From: Streptomyces smyrnaeus
GTDB lineage: Bacteria > Actinomycetota > Actinomycetes > Streptomycetales > Streptomycetaceae
Direction: 5' to 3'
Length of the DNA: 64,000 nt
Assembly (NCBI RefSeq): GCF_017676345.1
Contig: NZ_JAFFZM010000023.1
Location: 1 to 64,000, forward strand
Below are positions 33,188 through 41,157 of the stretch, one piece after another; the stretch's first letter is position 1; every line of letters starts with the position of its first letter. Made by a program: the position numbers and the translations under genes. Below the pieces are notes generated by a model. It was not told where the DNA came from. It was given only the letters and a program-made list of their open reading frames with translations, and did not search any database.

Positions 33188-34597
33188 ATGACGAGCAGCA
33201 TGGACAGGCTCAGGGCGGCCGTGGGCCGCTGGGCCGCGAAGGCCGCCGAGCGGCGTGCCGAAGCGGAGCGGAGCTCTGCTGCCGCGCGCAGGGCCGACGG
33301 CATCGATCCCAAGCTCTCCAACACCGAGGCGGGCCGGGCACAGGCCGAGGCGGAGGCGGGCGGAGCCGCCGGCGGCAGCGGCTATGTACCACCGCCCCCG
33401 CAGTACGCGCCCGCCATAGCGGCCAAGCCGGAGCCGTCGGCCGCCGTCCCGTGGGGGGTGCGGGTCGCCGCCGAGGCCGGCTGGCGACTGCTGGTGCTCG
33501 CCGGGGTCATCTGGGTGCTGATGAAGGTCGTCAGCACGATAAGCCTGGTGATCATCGCCTTCTCCGCCGGTCTGCTGATCACGGCACTGCTCCAGCCCAC
33601 CGTCGCCCGGTTGCGGCGGATCGGACTGGGGCGCGGACTGGCCACCGCCATCACCTTCATCGGCGGCTTCGTCATCATGGGCCTGGTCGGCTGGTTCGTG
33701 GTCTGGCAGGTGATGGAGAACCTGGACACCCTCACCGACAAGGTGCAGGACGGTATCCAGGAGCTGAAGAACTGGGCGCTGAACGGCCCGTTCCATGTCT
33801 CCGAGGACCAGATCAACGAGATCGCGCAGAACCTCAGCGACTGGATCGGCGACAACAGCAAGGAACTGACCACCGCCGGTATCGAGGGCGTCACCGTCAT
33901 CCTGGAGTTCTTCTCCGGCGCGCTGCTGGCGATGTTCGTCACGCTCTTCCTCCTCTACGACGGCCGCCGCATCTGGGAGTGGACGCTCAAGTTCGTCCCC
34001 GCCGCCGCCCGGGACGGGGTCGCCGGTGCCGGTCCGCGCGCCTGGGCGACGCTCACCGGCTATGTGCGCGGGACGGTCATAGTCGCGTTGATCGACGCGG
34101 TCTTCATCGGGGTGGGGCTGTACTTCCTCAACGTCCCGATGGCGGTGCCGCTCGCCGTCTTCATCTTCCTCTTCGCCTTCGTCCCGATCATCGGTGCCGT
34201 GGTCTCCGGGGCGCTCGCCGTCGTGGTCGCACTGGTGACCGACGGCATCGTCACGGCGCTGCTCGCGCTGGCCGTGGTGCTGGCCGTCCAGCAGATCGAG
34301 AGCCACATCCTGCAGCCGTTCATCCTCGGCCGCCTGGTGCGCGTCCACCCGCTCGCCGTGGTCCTCGGTGTGACCGGCGGCAGCCTCATCGCCGGCATTC
34401 CCGGCGCCGTGGTGGCCGTGCCGCTGGTCGCCGTCACCAACACCGTCGTCGGCTATCTGCGGGGCTACGCCCAGGAACAGACCCTCAGCAGACTGCGGGA
34501 GGCCACCCCGCAGCCGAACGCCCCGACCGAGGGAGCCGCACCGGAGCAGGAGCCCGGGGCCGAGGCCCCAGGTGACGCGGGGCCGCCGCAGCGGTGA
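33188..34597 (+). CDS. AI-2E family permease-like membrane protein
   Basis: Polytopic membrane protein of 469 residues of the AI-2E transporter superfamily. A cytoplasmic Ala/Glu-rich N-terminus (about 85 residues) precedes the helices. Family motifs include SAGLLITALLQPTVARLRRIGLGRGLAT, LLYDGRRIWEW, GYVRGTVIVALIDAVFIGVGLYFLNVP and QQIESHILQPFILGRLVRVHPLAVVLGV. ATG with GGAGGAA 6 bases upstream. Substrate unknown: members export AI-2, exchange sodium for protons, or have no known role. The tail is Pro/Glu-rich. Confidence 0.9.
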   Translation: MTSSMDRLRAAVGRWAAKAAERRAEAERSSAAARRADGIDPKLSNTEAGRAQAEAEAGGAAGGSGYVPPPPQYAPAIAAKPEPSAAVPWGVRVAAEAGWRLLVLAGVIWVLMKVVSTISLVIIAFSAGLLITALLQPTVARLRRIGLGRGLATAITFIGGFVIMGLVGWFVVWQVMENLDTLTDKVQDGIQELKNWALNGPFHVSEDQINEIAQNLSDWIGDNSKELTTAGIEGVTVILEFFSGALLAMFVTLFLLYDGRRIWEWTLKFVPAAARDGVAGAGPRAWATLTGYVRGTVIVALIDAVFIGVGLYFLNVPMAVPLAVFIFLFAFVPIIGAVVSGALAVVVALVTDGIVTALLALAVVLAVQQIESHILQPFILGRLVRVHPLAVVLGVTGGSLIAGIPGAVVAVPLVAVTNTVVGYLRGYAQEQTLSRLREATPQPNAPTEGAAPEQEPGAEAPGDAGPPQR

Positions 34598-34631
34598 GCA
34601 GCCCGCATCCGCAGGGCGCGTCGCAGGGTGC

Positions 34632-36608
34632 TCAGTAGGGCGCTTCGCGCTGGTCCATGAACCGCCGCAGCTCCTCGGTGTCCTGCCGCGTCCACCCCTC
34701 GGCGGGCGCCACGGCGGCCCAGCCCTCGACCGAGCCGTTGCCGTAGCGGTGTCCGTGCGGGGCTCCGACGCCGTAGGAGACGGCCATGTCCACCGTCGTC
34801 TGCCAGAAGGTGACCAACGGGAACCAGTTGACCTCGTCGGTGATGTCCGGGCCCAGCGGCTTCCGCAGCCAGCGGGGCGGTTCGAGGGCGAGGTCGGGCG
34901 ACCACCACACGATCGCGTCCGAGGCGTTCTGCAGATAGACGACGCGCGGCTGCTTCCACGCGGAATCCGGGCCGGGCCGGGCGAGGTCCTTGCGGGGCCA
35001 CTGCGCGAACCGGAAGTGGCGCCCCTTGCGGTACTCGGGCCGCCAGACCGGGCTGCCCCGGTCGCGGTGCGCGGTCAGTTGCCGACGGATGGGGGAGAAG
35101 TTGGGCGTTCCGGCCAGCAGCGCGCCGTCCACCTTGGCCAGCATGTCGTCGGGGCCGTCGAAGGAGGCCTCGATCCCGTAGGCGCCGAGGGACTCGCCGA
35201 AGACGACGAGCTTCGGCCGTTCGTCGGCCGGTATCCGCAGCCAGCGGGCACGTACCGCCTCGACCAGTGCCCGGGTGGCGCGGCCGGCCTGCTCCTTGTC
35301 GACCAGGAAGGAGGCCCAGCTGGGCAGATAGGAGTACTGCACGGCGACGATCGCGGTGTTTCCGCCGTGGATGTACTCCAGCGGCTCGGCGTCCGTGGAG
35401 TTGACCCAGCCGCGCCCCGTGGTGCCGGCGATGGCCAGCACGTCCCGGTCGAACGCGCCGGTACGCTCCAGTTCCCGTACCGCGAGCTTCGCGCGGGAGG
35501 TGAAGGTCGGTGCCGCCTCCTGGCCGATGTAGACCCGGATGGGCTGCACTGCCCGCTTGCCGGTGACGGTGCTGATCTGGTGCGGCGTGAGCGACGAGCC
35601 GGTGAAGTTCCGGCCCTCATAGCCCAGCTCGTCCCAGCGCACCAGGGAGGCGGAGCTGCCGGAGACCAGCGGCGAGGTGGGCCGGACGATGCCGTCCTTG
35701 GTGCTCTTGTCGGTGTTCTCGGCCAGTCGCGCGGCGACGTCGATGATGCCGCGGTCGAAGACGACGTCGCGGGTGCCGAAGACGACGACGGTGGCGCTGA
35801 CCAGCAGTCCCACCACGATGGCCACCGGGCGCGGCACGAAGCGGCCCAGCAGCCGGATCAGCACCCGGGTGCCGAGTCGTACGGCGCGGCCGACCGCTAC
35901 CAGCGCGAAGCAGATCGCCATGGCGATCAGGGCGATCATCATGGAGTGCCAGGTCAGGGTCTCCGGCATCTCCTGGAGGCGGCGCAGTTCCCGTTGCGCG
36001 TCGGCGCTCCAGGACAGGGCCGCGATGGTGAGGCCGGTGCTGAGCAGGTAGTACGCCAGCCAGGCACGCGCCCGCCAGTGCGGGCCGGGCCGACCCGGCA
36101 GCCGACGCAGCACCCGGCTCCGGTACCGGCGGTACAGCGTTCCGAGGCAGAGCCGTGCAGGCCACTCCACCAGCGCCCCGATGGCGTATCCGATGGCGGC
36201 CGTTATCCCGCCGATCACCCCTTGCAGGAGCCAGGGCCGGGGCACGAGCGACGGCGTCAGCGAGAGCCAGAAGAACAGTGTCGCGCAGCACATCGCCGTC
36301 AGGCCGGGCCAGCGCCGGACGACGTACGCGGAGCTGGGCGCCTCCCAGTACGGCTGTGCGAGAAGGGTGAGCGCGCGCCGCCGTATCCGGCGCACCGGTG
36401 GCGTGTTGCCCAGCGAGCGCAGGCGACCCGCGGGGCGGGTACGCCGCGGTGGCCCGGCGAGGCGGGGCACCCGGGGCGGGCGGGGGCGTGCGCCGCGCCG
36501 GGGCCGTGCGCCGGAACGGGGCGGCTCCAACCGGCCGGTCGGCTCGGTCTCTTCGGGCGGCTCTGCGCGAGGGGGCGGTGCGAGCCGGTCGTCCGCTGCC
36601 TGTCCCAT
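34632..36608 (-). CDS. Membrane-embedded alpha/beta hydrolase (Abhydrolase_9 type)
   Basis: Protein of 658 residues. A Pro/Arg-rich cytoplasmic N-terminus (about 75 residues) is followed by about five helices (LTAMCCATLFFWLSLTPSLVPRPWLLQGVIGGITAAIGYAIGALV, AWLAYYLLSTGLTIAAL, MMIALIAMAICFALVAVG, PVAIVVGLLVSATVVVF). A large C-terminal catalytic domain has nucleophile motif VVFGESLGAYGIEASF and the conserved SLTPSLVPRPWLLQG that marks this family. ATG at 36608 is preferred over a TTG ten codons upstream. Converges on the AI-2E gene. Substrate unknown, possibly a lipid or wall component. Confidence 0.85.
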   Translation of the reverse strand: MGQAADDRLAPPPRAEPPEETEPTGRLEPPRSGARPRRGARPRPPRVPRLAGPPRRTRPAGRLRSLGNTPPVRRIRRRALTLLAQPYWEAPSSAYVVRRWPGLTAMCCATLFFWLSLTPSLVPRPWLLQGVIGGITAAIGYAIGALVEWPARLCLGTLYRRYRSRVLRRLPGRPGPHWRARAWLAYYLLSTGLTIAALSWSADAQRELRRLQEMPETLTWHSMMIALIAMAICFALVAVGRAVRLGTRVLIRLLGRFVPRPVAIVVGLLVSATVVVFGTRDVVFDRGIIDVAARLAENTDKSTKDGIVRPTSPLVSGSSASLVRWDELGYEGRNFTGSSLTPHQISTVTGKRAVQPIRVYIGQEAAPTFTSRAKLAVRELERTGAFDRDVLAIAGTTGRGWVNSTDAEPLEYIHGGNTAIVAVQYSYLPSWASFLVDKEQAGRATRALVEAVRARWLRIPADERPKLVVFGESLGAYGIEASFDGPDDMLAKVDGALLAGTPNFSPIRRQLTAHRDRGSPVWRPEYRKGRHFRFAQWPRKDLARPGPDSAWKQPRVVYLQNASDAIVWWSPDLALEPPRWLRKPLGPDITDEVNWFPLVTFWQTTVDMAVSYGVGAPHGHRYGNGSVEGWAAVAPAEGWTRQDTEELRRFMDQREAPY

Positions 36609-36779
36609 CGCCCACTTTCCCGCTCGATGTCTGTCCAAGGTGCCGGGACCGTCCGGCTATGACGGTCCCGTTGGCTGACGCAACCAGAAGCGAAGGGGTT
36701 GCTCTTGTGCGGTCCCGAGAGGGCCTGGGGAGCCGGCGACCCCGACCGGGGTACTGGCCAGGGGTCGGTCCTTCGTATT

Positions 36780-36795
36780 AAAGTGCTATCACTTT
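36780..36795. promoter_or_regulatory. Palindrome AAAGTG-N4-CACTTT within the SPFH operon promoter
   Basis: A perfect inverted repeat sits between a -35-like TTCGTA (36772-36777) and a -10-like GATAAT (36796-36801), which are 18 bases apart. Occupancy would block polymerase, so a repressor site is likely. The ribbon-helix-helix protein in the same operon is a good candidate ligand. Confidence 0.6.
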
Positions 36796-36829
36796 GATAA
36801 TGCGGGAACGAACGAACCGGGGGATCGCG

Positions 36830-37765
36830 ATGAGCCTTGACCAGCCGACTGACGCACCTGAGATGCCCACACCCGAAGTGCGGGAGACGACAGCGCACAG
36901 CATCCCGGGCGGACTCGCCCTGCTGCTGGGGCTGATCGGTTTCCTGCTCGGCGTCGGCGCCGTCGTCGCGGGAGGCGGCTCGGCGTCGGACGGGGGTGGA
37001 GCGGGCGGCGGAGTGCTGATCACTCTCGGCGTGGTGCTGGTGATCGGCTCCGTCTTCGCCACAGCGGGGCTGAACATGGTGGCGCCCGGCGAGGCGCGCG
37101 TCGTCCAACTGTTCGGCCGCTACACCGGCACCATCCGCGCCGACGGACTGCGCTGGGTCAATCCGCTGACGAGCCGCACCAAGATCTCCACCCGGGTCCG
37201 CAACCACGAGACGGCGGTCCTCAAGGTCAACGACGCCTACGGCAACCCGATCGAGCTCGCCGCGGTGGTGGTCTGGCAGGTGCGGGACACCGCGCAGGCC
37301 ACCTTCTCGGTGGACGACTACGCGGAGTTCGTCTCCACGCAGACGGAGGCCGCCGTCCGCCATATCGCCATCGAGTACCCCTACGACGCACACGACGAGG
37401 CCGGCCTCTCACTGCGCGGCAACGCCGAGGAGATCACCGAGAAGCTGGCCGCGGAGCTGACGGCCCGGGTGCGGGCGGCCGGGGTGTCCGTCGTCGAGTC
37501 CCGCTTCACCCACCTCGCCTACGCGCCGGAGATCGCCTCCGCCATGCTCCAGCGGCAGCAGGCGGGCGCGGTCGTCGCGGCCCGCAAGCAGATCGTGGAG
37601 GGCGCCTGCGGGATGGTCGAGGACGCGCTGGCCCGGATCACCGCACAGGACTTCGTGGAGCTGGACGAGGAGCGCCGGGCCAGCATGGTCAGCAACCTGC
37701 TGGTGGTGCTGTGCGGCGACCGCTCCCCGCAGCCCGTACTGAACACGGGGTCGCTCTACCAGTGA
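36830..37765 (+). CDS. SPFH/band-7 domain membrane protein
   Basis: Membrane-anchored scaffold protein of 311 residues. Two N-terminal helices (GGLALLLGLIGFLLGVGAVVAGG and VLITLGVVLVIGSVFATAGLNMV) lead into an SPFH domain (VAPGEARVVQLFGRYTGTIRADGLRWVNPL, ISTRVRNHETAVLKVNDAYGNPIELAAVVVWQV). A helical tail (MLQRQQAGAVVAARKQIVEG) follows. ATG at 36830 with GGGGGAT upstream is used because the earlier ATG lies in the promoter. The stop overlaps the next gene. Such proteins organise membrane microdomains. Confidence 0.9.
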   Translation: MSLDQPTDAPEMPTPEVRETTAHSIPGGLALLLGLIGFLLGVGAVVAGGGSASDGGGAGGGVLITLGVVLVIGSVFATAGLNMVAPGEARVVQLFGRYTGTIRADGLRWVNPLTSRTKISTRVRNHETAVLKVNDAYGNPIELAAVVVWQVRDTAQATFSVDDYAEFVSTQTEAAVRHIAIEYPYDAHDEAGLSLRGNAEEITEKLAAELTARVRAAGVSVVESRFTHLAYAPEIASAMLQRQQAGAVVAARKQIVEGACGMVEDALARITAQDFVELDEERRASMVSNLLVVLCGDRSPQPVLNTGSLYQ

Positions 37766-38091
37766 CGGTCGACGGCGACGGCGAGGGCGAGGACACCGCC
37801 CCGGACCCCGAGCGGGCGGCATCGCAGAAGCCGACGGGGGACCGGGCGGGGGAGCCTGCGCGAAGCCGGTCGGGCAAGGACGGAAAGGGCGGCTCCCGGC
37901 AGCGCAAGCAGGTGCTGCTGCGGCTCGATCCCGCGATGTACGACGCCCTCGCCCGTTGGGCGGCCGACGAACTGCGCTCCACCAACGCGCAGATCGACTA
38001 TCTGCTGCGCCGGGCCCTCAAAGAGGCCGGCCGGCTGCCCAAGGAGGCCCGCCCCCATCCCCGCAGGGGCCGTCCGCCGCGCGAGGGCTGA
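37762..38091 (+). CDS. Ribbon-helix-helix DNA-binding protein
   Basis: Small protein of 109 residues. A charged disordered N-terminus is followed by KQVLLRLDPAMYDALARWAADELRSTNAQIDYLLRRALKEAG, a MetJ/Arc (HicB/CopG-like) ribbon-helix-helix domain with the strand residues that enter the major groove. The GTG start overlaps the SPFH stop by four bases, so the two proteins are made together. Most likely the autoregulator of this operon through the 36780 palindrome. No toxin partner lies next to it. Confidence 0.85.
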   Translation: MTVDGDGEGEDTAPDPERAASQKPTGDRAGEPARSRSGKDGKGGSRQRKQVLLRLDPAMYDALARWAADELRSTNAQIDYLLRRALKEAGRLPKEARPHPRRGRPPREG

Positions 38092-38105
38092 GCGGGGGCG
38101 TGCTC

Positions 38106-39080
38106 CTACGGCAGTACGGTCCGTACGGGCAACGAGCGCATGGCGGCCCGCAGGGCGTCACCGAAGGCGCGGAACTCCTCCTCGCGCGCCGCGCCCTCCC
38201 GCATCGCCAGCGCGATCCGCCGAGAGGGAGCCGGGTCGGCGAAGTGCGCGGTACGCAGGACCTCGTTGCGCCCTGCCTCCACCCTTACGGCCGTCCGCGG
38301 CAGCAGGGTCACGCCCATGCCGCCGGCCACCAGTTGGACCAGCGTCGAGAGGCCGGCCGCACTGGTCGTCACACTGGCCGACTCGGTGCGTCCCGCCTCA
38401 CGGCAGATGTCGAGCGCCTGGTCGCGCAGGCAGTGCCCCTCGTCGAGCAGCAGCAGATCCAGCTCGCGCAGCATGGAGCGCGGCAGGTCCGTGCGCCCGG
38501 CGGCCGGGTGGTCGTCCGGGGTGACCAGTACGAAGTCCTCGTCGAAGAGCGGCACCTCACGCACCCAGGAGGCCCCCAGGGGCACGGCGCACAGCAGCAG
38601 GTCGAGCCGTCCGTGGCCCAGCCCCTCCAGCAGTGAGGCGGTCTGTTCCTCGTGGACCTGCAGGTCCAGGTCCGGGTAGCGCTTGTGGACGAGGCCGAGC
38701 ACGGTGGGCAGCAGATACGGCGCGACCGTCGGAATGACCCCCAGCCGCAGCACACCGGTGAACGGCGCCTGGGCCGCTTCGGCTTCCTCCATGAGCTCGC
38801 CCACGGCGTGCAGCACGGCCCGGGTGCGGGCGGCCATGCGTTCGCCGGCGGGGGAGAGCAGCACCTTTCGGGTGGTTCTCTCCAGCAACTGCACGCCCAG
38901 GGTCTCCTCCAGTGCGGCGACCGCGCCGGAGAGCGCTGGCTGGCTCATGCCGAGTGCCGCTGCGGCCTCCCGGAAGTGCAGATGCTCGGCGACGGCGGCG
39001 AAGGCGCGCAGCTGGGCGAGGCTGGGCTGGCGTCCGCGCGCCGGACGGGTCGGCTGCGCGAGGACAGTGGCGGCGGTCAT
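38106..39080 (-). CDS. oxyR: OxyR-type LysR-family redox regulator
   Basis: Peroxide-sensing regulator of 324 residues. The N-terminal winged helix (LAQLRAFAAVAEHLHFREAAAALGMSQPALSGAVAALEETLG) precedes the effector domain. Cys217 and Cys226 in DEGHCLRDQALDICREAG match the disulphide switch of OxyR. ATG with GGAGAG about 8 bases upstream; the upstream extension is not used. Normally divergent from ahpC, here with a small secreted-protein gene between them. Expected to activate ahpCD under peroxide. Confidence 0.92.
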   Translation of the reverse strand: MTAATVLAQPTRPARGRQPSLAQLRAFAAVAEHLHFREAAAALGMSQPALSGAVAALEETLGVQLLERTTRKVLLSPAGERMAARTRAVLHAVGELMEEAEAAQAPFTGVLRLGVIPTVAPYLLPTVLGLVHKRYPDLDLQVHEEQTASLLEGLGHGRLDLLLCAVPLGASWVREVPLFDEDFVLVTPDDHPAAGRTDLPRSMLRELDLLLLDEGHCLRDQALDICREAGRTESASVTTSAAGLSTLVQLVAGGMGVTLLPRTAVRVEAGRNEVLRTAHFADPAPSRRIALAMREGAAREEEFRAFGDALRAAMRSLPVRTVLP

Positions 39081-39121
39081 TGATAGTGCTCTCCAATCAA
39101 ACACGGCCACTGTAGCTATCA
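39081..39121. promoter_or_regulatory. Inverted half sites in the oxyR promoter
   Basis: TGATAG (39081-39086) and CTATCA (39116-39121) are perfect inverted half sites 29 bases apart, directly upstream of the oxyR start. The spacing suits a LysR-type tetramer, so autoregulation is likely. Confidence 0.45.
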
Positions 39122-39254
39122 CCCGAGCTCGCAGGCTCTCAGCGGGCCGTCCGGACCGGCGGCGCCCCTGGTCCCTCCTTGAGCAGCCTTTTGGCAGGTC
39201 AACTGCGGGTTCGAAGGGAGAGGCCGCGCTGCTTGCTGCCGCCTGACAGGTGAA

Positions 39255-39345
39255 TCATCGCCATATATTGCGTAAATACTTCATCAAGTGCGAATAAGTG
39301 CATTGTCCTATAAAACAGGACGTATTCGACACGCAGGAGAAGGAG
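39255..39345 (+). promoter_or_regulatory. AT-rich promoter region of the small secreted protein
   Basis: A stretch much richer in A/T than the rest of the window. It contains the direct repeat AAGTGC-N5-AAGTGC (39286-39302 area) and TATAAA (39309-39314) enclosed by GTCCT/AGGAC. It reads as a strong, regulated promoter ending about 35 bases before the start codon. Confidence 0.5.
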
Positions 39346-39351
39346 TCAGCA

Positions 39352-39654
39352 ATGAAGAGATGCGCGCGTGCCGCAGCCGTCGTCGGTCTGACCGTCGCTC
39401 TCGGTGGTCTCTCGGCACCGGCTGCCATGGCCGACGTCACTCTCATCAACAAGGCCGGTCCGACCATCCACGAGAGCGGCCCCGGTGACCTGGGTTACAC
39501 CAACGTGGAGGACTCCTACGGCGTGAAGACGTCGCAGCTGGACAAGTCCGTGCGGGCGGGCGACATCATCACGAAGATCCTCGGCAAGGTGGGTCAGGCC
39601 ACCGTCACCAATGAGGTCGAGGGCGCCGAGCAGGACCAGGGCGAGAACGCCTGA
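39352..39654 (+). CDS. Small secreted protein of unknown function (100 aa)
   Basis: Exported protein with a clear signal peptide (MKRCARAAAVVGLTVALGGLSAPAAMA) and a mature part of about 73 residues lacking Cys (DVTLINKAGPTIHESGPGDLGYTNVEDSYGVKT...), ending in an acidic tail. ATG with GGAG 8 bases upstream. It sits between oxyR and ahpC, positions that are usually adjacent, and has its own AT-rich promoter. No family recognised; a chaplin or inhibitor identity is not supported by motifs. Confidence 0.8.
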   Translation: MKRCARAAAVVGLTVALGGLSAPAAMADVTLINKAGPTIHESGPGDLGYTNVEDSYGVKTSQLDKSVRAGDIITKILGKVGQATVTNEVEGAEQDQGENA

Positions 39655-39871
39655 GCGAACCGCCCCGCAGGTGGGCCCGGACCGGTTCTGCCGGTCCGGG
39701 CCCCCGGTCTGCTGTGAACTCCCGTGGCAGCGGCCGATAGTTTTGCCCGATCAATCAACTCGCTGTGGGCTATTTCCGTGATCAATGCCGCATGTGGTTA
39801 GGTGGTGGTGACCAACCTCCAGGAATGCATGCAATACGGGCATCCTGGCCGCAAGTGCAAGGAGTGTGTAC

Positions 39872-40426
39872 GTGCTCACTGTCGGTGACAAGTTCCCTGA
39901 GTTCGAGCTGACCGCCTGTGTCTCTCTGGAGAAGGGCAAGGAGTTCGAGACGATCAACCACAAGACCTACGAGGGCAAGTGGAAGGTCGTTTTTGCTTGG
40001 CCCAAGGACTTCACCTTCGTCTGTCCGACGGAGATCTCCGCGTTCGGCAAGCTGAACGAGGAGTTCGCCGACCGCGACGCGCAGGTCCTCGGCTTCTCCG
40101 GTGACTCGGAATTCGTGCACCACGCCTGGCGCAAGGACCACCCGGACCTGACCGACCTGCCCTTCCCGATGATGGCCGACTCCAAGCACGAGCTGATGCG
40201 CGCGCTCGGCATCGAGGGCGAGGACGGCTTCGCGCAGCGCGCCGTCTTCATCGTGGACCAGAACAACGAGATCCAGTTCACGATGGTGACCGCCGGCTCC
40301 GTCGGCCGTAACCCCAAGGAGGTCCTGCGGGTCCTCGACGCGCTGCAGACCGACGAGCTGTGCCCCTGCAACTGGACGCAGGGCGAGGAGACCCTCGACC
40401 CGGTCAAGCTGCTGGCTGGTGAGTGA
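39872..40426 (+). CDS. ahpC: Alkyl hydroperoxide reductase AhpC
   Basis: Cytoplasmic two-Cys peroxiredoxin of 184 residues that reduces hydrogen peroxide and organic peroxides. Peroxidatic Cys51 in DFTFVCPTEIS; resolving Cys in DELCPCNW near the C-terminus. GTG at 39872 has AAGGAG 7 bases upstream and gives the standard MLTVGDKFPEFEL start; the GTG two codons earlier overlaps the ribosome site. The ahpD start follows 6 bases after the stop, and AhpD reduces it in actinobacteria. OxyR control is expected. Confidence 0.95.
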   Translation: MLTVGDKFPEFELTACVSLEKGKEFETINHKTYEGKWKVVFAWPKDFTFVCPTEISAFGKLNEEFADRDAQVLGFSGDSEFVHHAWRKDHPDLTDLPFPMMADSKHELMRALGIEGEDGFAQRAVFIVDQNNEIQFTMVTAGSVGRNPKEVLRVLDALQTDELCPCNWTQGEETLDPVKLLAGE

Positions 40427-40432
40427 GCAACC

Positions 40433-40963
40433 ATGGCGCTCGATGAACTGAAGTCGGCCCTTCCGGACTACGCGAAGGACCTCAAGCTCAACCTCGGCTC
40501 CGTCATAGGCAACTCCGAGCTGCCCAAGCAGCAGCTCTGGGGCACCGTTCTGGCCTGCGCCATCGCGTCCCGCTCCGGGATCGTGCTGCGCGCGCTGGAG
40601 CCGGAGGCCAAGGAGAACCTGAGCGACGAGGCGTACACGGCCGCCAAGTCGGCCGCCGCCGTCATGGCGATGAACAACGTCTTCTACCGCACCCGGCACC
40701 TGCTGTCGGACCCGGAGTACGGCACGCTGCGCGCCGGGCTGCGGATGAACGTCATCGGCAACCCCGGTGTCGAGAAGACGGACTTCGAGCTGTGGTCGCT
40801 CGCCGTCTCCGCCATCAACGGCTGCGGCCAGTGCCTCGACTCGCACGAGCAGGTACTGCGCAAGGCGGGCGTCGACCGCGAGACGATCCAGGAGGCGTTC
40901 AAGATCGCCGCCGTCGTCCAGGCGGTCGCCACCACCCTCGACGCCGAGGCGCAGCTCGCCTGA
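40433..40963 (+). CDS. ahpD: Alkyl hydroperoxide reductase AhpD
   Basis: Helical 176-residue disulphide reductase that passes electrons to AhpC. The CxxC active site is CGQCLDSHE (Cys131, Cys134, with His138 in the usual place), and the surrounding LAVSAINGCGQCLDSHEQVLRKAGV is typical. Starts 6 bases after ahpC, so the two are cotranscribed. The palindromic repeat copy B follows and separates it from a convergent gene. Confidence 0.95.
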   Translation: MALDELKSALPDYAKDLKLNLGSVIGNSELPKQQLWGTVLACAIASRSGIVLRALEPEAKENLSDEAYTAAKSAAAVMAMNNVFYRTRHLLSDPEYGTLRAGLRMNVIGNPGVEKTDFELWSLAVSAINGCGQCLDSHEQVLRKAGVDRETIQEAFKIAAVVQAVATTLDAEAQLA

Positions 40964-40997
40964 CGCGAGCTGCGCCTCCCGCTGGCTGCGCCGTGCT

Positions 40998-41097
40998 GCG
41001 CTTGGGCAGTCTGTGCCAGGGGCGCAGGGTGGGCAAGCGCAGCCCACCGGGCCGCAGACATGCCAGCCCTGCGCCTTGCGCAGTCCTCCCAAGCACA
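40998..41097. repeat. Dispersed palindromic element, copy B
   Basis: Left arm GCGCTTGGGCAGTCTG...GGCGCAGGGTGGGCAAGCGC (40998-41043), right arm ATGCCAGCCCTGCGCC...CTCCCAAGCAC (41060-41097), its imperfect reverse complement. Compared with copy A the inner module between GCAGTCTG and the GGCGCAGGG block has shrunk to about ten bases. Lies between convergent genes, where the folded RNA could end transcription from both sides. Confidence 0.85.
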
Positions 41098-41157
41098 GCG
41101 CAGCTCGCGCAGCTCAGCCCGGCGCAGCCGTAAAGGGCGGCGCCGCGTGGCGCAGGG

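Noticed and set aside
37762..38091. Antitoxin of a toxin-antitoxin pair
   Set aside because: The ribbon-helix-helix protein resembles HicB/CopG antitoxins but no toxin gene is adjacent; it is coupled to an SPFH gene instead.
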